Source of the DNA: Lineus longissimus
Taxonomy: Eukaryota > Nemertea > Pilidiophora > Heteronemertea > Lineidae
NCBI RefSeq assembly: GCF_910592395.1
Contig: NC_088324.1
Span: 8,458,953 to 8,522,952, forward strand
Reading direction: 5' to 3'
DNA length: 64,000 nucleotides
Part shown: piece after piece, positions 62,701 through 64,000 of the stretch
How positions within the stretch are numbered: the stretch's first letter is position 1
How the letters are laid out: each line of letters starts with the position of its first letter
Translations under genes and position numbers: made by a program
Notes under the pieces: model-generated
The model's input: only the letters and a program-made list of their open reading frames with translations
What the model was told of the DNA's origin: nothing
Database searches by the model: none

Positions 62701-64000
62701 GTCGGTGTGCGCATTCTCGTCGGAAGCCACAACATTGAACGCTCTCCGTCGTATATTGAGATGTTTGGGCGGACGACCCAGGTCAACATCACGCGGGCCC
62801 GGTGGTTCGATCTTCCCTTCACTCGAGAGGAGTCGCTCACCGCTGACAAGAAAGTAACGATATTCTGTAAGTTCTGATGAATTCCTTGACTAAACGAGGT
62901 GTCCGGTGTGTGTCTACAGCTTGTGGTAGGAATCATTTACGGCACTTGCTGCAAACACGTACCACCAAGAGAGGCCCCCTTGGTCGAGCGGTTAGTGCGC
63001 TTGACTGAAATCTACATGATTATGTTTCCAGGAAACATTCTTTCACCAGTGCTGCTCGACTTTATAAAAGCCGAGGGGTGCATATTCTGTCTATGGTGCA
63101 TGCACAAAAAGAAGCCTTAAAATCATTTACAGAGAGTAGGGGAATCACCCTGGTCCTTGGCTTTCATTTCAAGTGTGGTCTCGGCCAGTAGTCCGCTTGG
63201 CTATGCAACGATACGTTGGGAGCAGCAAGACTCTCAACGTGAGAGAGGAGGGCCAGTGCATTAGTCAATGCCATTACTCCTCTGGTGTCAACAACTGGAG
63301 TATGCCAGTGAGAACAGTGACAAGCATCAGTTCATATTATTATTTTCAGTCGGTGCGAGTGTTGACCCCTCAGGTGTCACTATGATCGACTCAGTCAAGA
63401 TGTACGTCAAGACGAAAGAGGCGTTCGGCTGGCCCGAGGATACGGAAGACTTCTTGGATGGGAACGGCACAAAGCTGTTGGCTGGGAACAATAATGGGAA
63501 CACTGTGCCAGAGAGTGAGGTCACCCCGCTGGCACCTCTACCACTGACGTCTATGGACAGGTTAGATTGAATTTGTTTTGCACATTAATCTGTTTGGGTG
63601 ATACGTGGGTATGTGTCCAGAGTTCTGTTGATGGTGGCTGGCACCTCGAATCTGCAAGGACAGGTACCACCTACTCAAAGAAGGAATCTGCTAGGCCGTC
63701 TCTGTGGCTGTGTACTCCTAGGTAGAGAAAAGCAAAAAGGGTTAGATTCCTTGATAGCATGGATCCCTTGAATCTTCGTCAGGAGAGAAAAGGTAACAGG
63801 ATTAGATGGGTTCCTCACAGAGATCTCTTGAATCTTGCTTTGGTTGCATATAGCCCCTAAGCCAGGTGATAAATGGGATGGTATGGAAGTGAACCCAGAT
63901 GGCAAAGCAGGTTGATCTTAACGAAAACACCACCTGCCTACATGTATATAAGAAAAAAAGCTGTTGAGTACAACTATTTATTCTCCCTTTCAGGTTGTTA
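30816..64000 (+). CDS. UBR4: E3 ubiquitin ligase UBR4 (p600), N-terminal 2,481 residues, partial
   Basis: UBR4 is a giant N-recognin E3 ligase (about 5,180 residues in human) that binds N-degrons through its UBR box and acts in proteasomal and autophagic protein turnover. I placed 46 exons, all with canonical GT-AG sites and closing phases; 7,443 coding bases fall in the window. The order of conserved blocks follows human UBR4 from the N-terminal armadillo-like region to the UBR box and the following beta-propeller region. The last full exon ends near human residue 2,400 and the final seven bases (63994-64000) start the next. The C-terminal catalytic region is outside. Exon lists are given in the five segment entries. 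The introns contain antisense LINE remnants, SINE arrays and duplicated exon fragments. Confidence 0.97.
33541..33730 (-). repeat. 'ctctctattaagg' family, copy 4
   Basis: On the plus strand this is cagtagaac...ctctctattaaggacaacctcgggactgacaagtgctgtccttaatagagagg and so on: the same blocks as copy 1 in reverse order. Copy 5 follows about 1.2 kb later. Confidence 0.75.
34741..34926 (-). repeat. 'ctctctattaagg' family, copy 5
   Basis: It contains tcaaggacacccttagaactgac, tgctgtcctttattgagaggtg and gagaggtgtccgctaagggaggttccactgta, the same orientation as copy 4. Confidence 0.7.
35899..36927. mobile_element. 1-kb foldback element with GAAACACA-type arms
   Basis: The left arm (35899-35978) reads cttgagtcgggtagttgtaaaacaag followed by repeats of gaaacacag and gaaacgaaac. 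The right arm (36845-36927) is its near-perfect reverse complement, ending acaactaccccct...gagtc. About 865 bases lie between, including a one-ended MITE-like copy and two poly-C runs. There is no transposase frame, so it is a non-autonomous element of unknown superfamily. Confidence 0.75.
36302..36420. mobile_element. MITE-like element, copy 3 (partial)
   Basis: The left end tttaaagggactatttaaaggcagcagctgggcagg matches copy 2. The right end is degraded beyond a poly-C run. It lies inside the 1-kb foldback element. Confidence 0.55.
38140..38265. repeat. Minisatellite, ttcctgacacgttc units
   Basis: About five loose tandem units of 22-30 bases based on tttcctgacacgtt...agtcac. It ends 27 bases before the candidate orphan exon. 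Confidence 0.7.
38292..38537 (+). CDS. Candidate orphan exon in a UBR4 intron
   Basis: A good acceptor (tttctcacag) and donor (attacag/gtacat) flank 246 bases open in one frame, translating [17 protein letters not shown] ... [18 protein letters not shown]. It does not fit the UBR4 protein, whose exons on either side join directly in frame. I do not recognise the family. It could be an exon of a nested gene, a domesticated element fragment or chance. Confidence 0.25.
38810..38945. repeat. 68-bp tandem duplication
   Basis: The phrase gtctctacaacatgcttggac...tttgcgcatctaactc occurs twice (from 38816 and 38883), imperfectly. It generates a 104-codon minus-strand frame that I take as incidental. 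Confidence 0.65.
39476..39775 (-). mobile_element. RTE-like LINE 3' end, antisense in UBR4 intron
   Basis: The minus strand encodes [38 protein letters not shown] and [20 protein letters not shown] without interruption: the reverse-transcriptase C-terminal tail. It is followed by cccgcagccatgcgg and an (atg)n tail seen as (atc)n at 39472-39487. This is the best-preserved copy in the window but still 5' truncated. Confidence 0.88.
41129..41340 (+). repeat. Two extra partial copies of UBR4 exon 5 (40923-41043)
   Basis: The 3' half of the exon plus its donor and early intron (aacttgacatcgtcaacc ... aaagcgggtaag ... gatttataggtgct) recurs at 41129-41239 and, without the intron part, at about 41254-41325. 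The second copy has a small deletion that breaks the frame. The third keeps an open frame ([14 protein letters not shown]) and a donor in the same phase but lacks the 5' half and an acceptor. Confidence 0.8.
42082..48962 (+). CDS. UBR4: UBR4 exons 7-19 (residues 279-1089)
   Basis: Exons: 42082-42328, 42702-42761, 43247-43446, 43644-43884, 44275-44410, 44928-45100, 45274-45442, 45906-46232, 46586-46712, 47136-47238, 47579-47714, 48162-48367, 48657-48962. These are helical-repeat sequence with a disordered acidic stretch. The block [15 protein letters not shown] followed by [14 protein letters not shown] is nearly identical to human UBR4, as is [11 protein letters not shown]. Exon 44928-45100 has a proline-rich run (PPPPAPPD). 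No frame breaks. Confidence 0.92.
44520..44577 (+). repeat. Decayed copy of part of UBR4 exon 44275-44410
   Basis: The stretch tgtccaggaatacagcagac...ggtagtacgtac matches 44308-44361 (tgtccaaggatgcagccgac...ggtagtacgtcc) at a distance of 212 bases, with scattered substitutions and no splice sites. Confidence 0.65.
44580..44810 (+). mobile_element. LINE reverse-transcriptase tail relic
   Basis: One frame reads [14 protein letters not shown], then DIEKFQAD, stop, KT, the typical end of CR1/L2/I-type reverse transcriptases (FSxxGPRLWNxLP...FKxxLKTxLF). It carries stops and has no start, so it is a relic. Confidence 0.6.
46791..46870 (-). mobile_element. tRNA(Met)-like SINE fragment
   Basis: The minus strand reads gattctttctcataatcaggtggtcgtgggttcaaagcc in pieces that match the anticodon arm (CAT) and T arm of an elongator tRNA-Met, with a degraded D arm. 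It cannot form a full cloverleaf, so a SINE head or tRNA pseudogene is likelier than a tRNA. Confidence 0.55.
48393..48605 (-). mobile_element. RTE-like LINE 3' end, antisense, degraded
   Basis: The minus strand carries aaactgaggtggtttggccat, caagagccaagagaaacctagc and catcctgcaggacag, the same blocks as the copies at 6190 and 39476, with several indels. Confidence 0.75.
49327..54572 (+). CDS. UBR4: UBR4 exons 20-31 (residues 1090-1679)
   Basis: Exons: 49327-49553, 49851-50219, 50612-50702, 51108-51229, 51768-51800 (33 nt), 51891-52093, 52361-52482, 52855-53129, 53443-53506, 53858-53940, 54256-54367, 54502-54572. Recognisable blocks include [54 protein letters not shown] and [12 protein letters not shown] leading into the UBR box. 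Exons 52361 and 52855 both begin at cagcag acceptors, which can shift the junction by one codon. Confidence 0.92.
51290..51720 (+). repeat. Five-copy, 83-bp tandem array of a tRNA-related SINE
   Basis: The phrase tgctggctacc occurs at 51321, 51404, 51487, 51570 and 51653, exactly 83 bases apart. Each unit has a tRNA A-box-like catgcctagtgg and a B-box-like gggttagatcctgg. The units are nearly identical. A single related copy lies at 60640-60738 in another UBR4 intron. Confidence 0.95.
52518..52712 (-). mobile_element. RTE-like LINE 3' end, antisense, degraded
   Basis: The stretch catgcggccattggggcgaccct, then caggtcactggtcc and cacgtcgtccacacaaattctctt, matches the copy at 39476 in order. 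The (atc)n tail is reduced to catcatg. Confidence 0.78.
54655..54722 (-). mobile_element. tRNA-derived SINE fragment
   Basis: The minus strand has gcgggacagtgg (A-box-like) and ggttgtgggttcaaagctcggg (B-box-like) at tRNA-like spacing. Confidence 0.5.
55027..55174 (+). CDS. UBR4: UBR4 exon 32, the UBR box
   Basis: This exon holds most of the zinc-binding UBR box that recognises N-terminal degrons (residues 1680-1729). It reads WYHCHTCKM, then [20 protein letters not shown], then [14 protein letters not shown]. All expected Cys and His ligands are present, so the N-degron pocket looks intact. Confidence 0.95.
55398..64000 (+). CDS. UBR4: UBR4 exons 33-46 (residues 1730-2481), propeller region
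   Basis: Exons: 55398-55601, 57498-57527 (30 nt), 57850-58020, 58620-58871, 59156-59245, 59529-59681, 60164-60388, 60773-60930, 61228-61405, 61733-61780, 62024-62248, 62563-62866, 63350-63560, 63994-64000 (cut by the window edge). After a linker come very conserved blocks: [74 protein letters not shown] and [13 protein letters not shown]. These repeated strands match the beta-propeller that follows the UBR box. In the last complete exon [16 protein letters not shown] is typical of the family. Confidence 0.93.
55602..57497 (+). other. UBR4 1.9-kb intron
   Basis: AT-rich intron with one long open frame (56826-57269) rich in Phe/Tyr/Ile that looks compositional. No gene or recognised repeat seen. 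Confidence 0.5.
57635..57810 (+). mobile_element. LINE C-terminal zinc-knuckle relic
   Basis: One frame reads [18 protein letters not shown] and [13 protein letters not shown]. It resembles the C-terminal Cys/His stretch of some LINE reverse-transcriptase proteins (TxEHxLxxCP...KLxG...DL). It is short and has no start or end. Confidence 0.5.
60640..60738 (+). mobile_element. Single copy of the 83-bp tRNA-related SINE
   Basis: The blocks agcctagtggtttacactgctggctac and aagttcaatcctgggg match the array at 51290-51720, same orientation. Confidence 0.75.
61027..61189 (+). repeat. Decayed upstream copy of UBR4 exon 61228-61405
   Basis: Period about 163 bases: tcatttgcttatttactcactactctaacc at 61027 matches tcatttgcttgtatactcactacgctgacc at 61190. 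The exon part (ggcaagggttccaatggccagcccctgg...tgctgtatgacacagacc) matches 61240-61330. The copy has lost its acceptor (gcaattttaac), gained deletions and is followed by no donor. Confidence 0.88.

Noticed and set aside
62960-63000. tRNA-like A-box phrase ttggtcgagcggttagtgcg
   Set aside because: There is no B box or cloverleaf downstream; at most a SINE scrap in a UBR4 intron.
1-64000. CRISPR arrays, operons, ribosome binding sites, replication origins
   Set aside because: The window is spliced animal DNA; the tandem repeats present have no spacer structure of a CRISPR array.

Overview
This is animal nuclear DNA: genes are split by GT-AG introns, coding exons sit in AT-rich repeat-filled introns, and every recognisable gene has a close metazoan family. 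Gene content, intron sizes (mostly 100 to 1500 bases) and the repeat load fit a marine invertebrate such as a mollusc, brachiopod, amphioxus or hemichordate. I cannot name the species from sequence alone. I see no bacterial genes, no CRISPR array, no rRNA and no intact tRNA.

Layout from left to right. (1) 380-3804, minus strand: the first coding exons of a FUBP/KHSRP-type KH-domain protein, running off the left edge. (2) 3805-7148: an intergenic block with a 2.5-kb inverted repeat, a LINE 3' remnant, a minisatellite and poly-C/poly-G tracts. (3) 7149-21880, plus strand: a complete gene for the mu subunit of the AP-3 adaptor complex, 418 codons over 13 exons, with two alternative copies of exon 7. 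Its largest intron holds an intact antisense single-exon TRIM-type gene (14669-17356). (4) 24247-27011, minus strand: a TRUB2-type mitochondrial pseudouridine synthase of 344 codons, with a duplicated exon 4 and an apparent loss of the catalytic aspartate. (5) 27888-29987, plus strand: a C1orf131-type SSU-processome protein of 293 codons, head to head with TRUB2. (6) 30816-64000, plus strand: the first 2,481 codons (46 exons) of UBR4, the giant N-recognin ubiquitin ligase, running off the right edge.

I assembled each gene by checking acceptor, donor and reading phase at every junction; all junctions close in frame. The genes are unrelated housekeeping genes and do not form a pathway. The non-coding space is rich in mobile-element debris: RTE-like LINE 3' ends, other LINE relics, tRNA-derived SINEs (one amplified to an 83-bp tandem array), MITE-like elements and several foldback structures.

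The most striking theme is repeated local tandem exon duplication at different stages of evolution. An old, protein-conserved pair lies in AP3M and looks mutually exclusive. A young pair in TRUB2 cannot both be spliced in without a frameshift. Partial or decayed copies lie beside three UBR4 exons.
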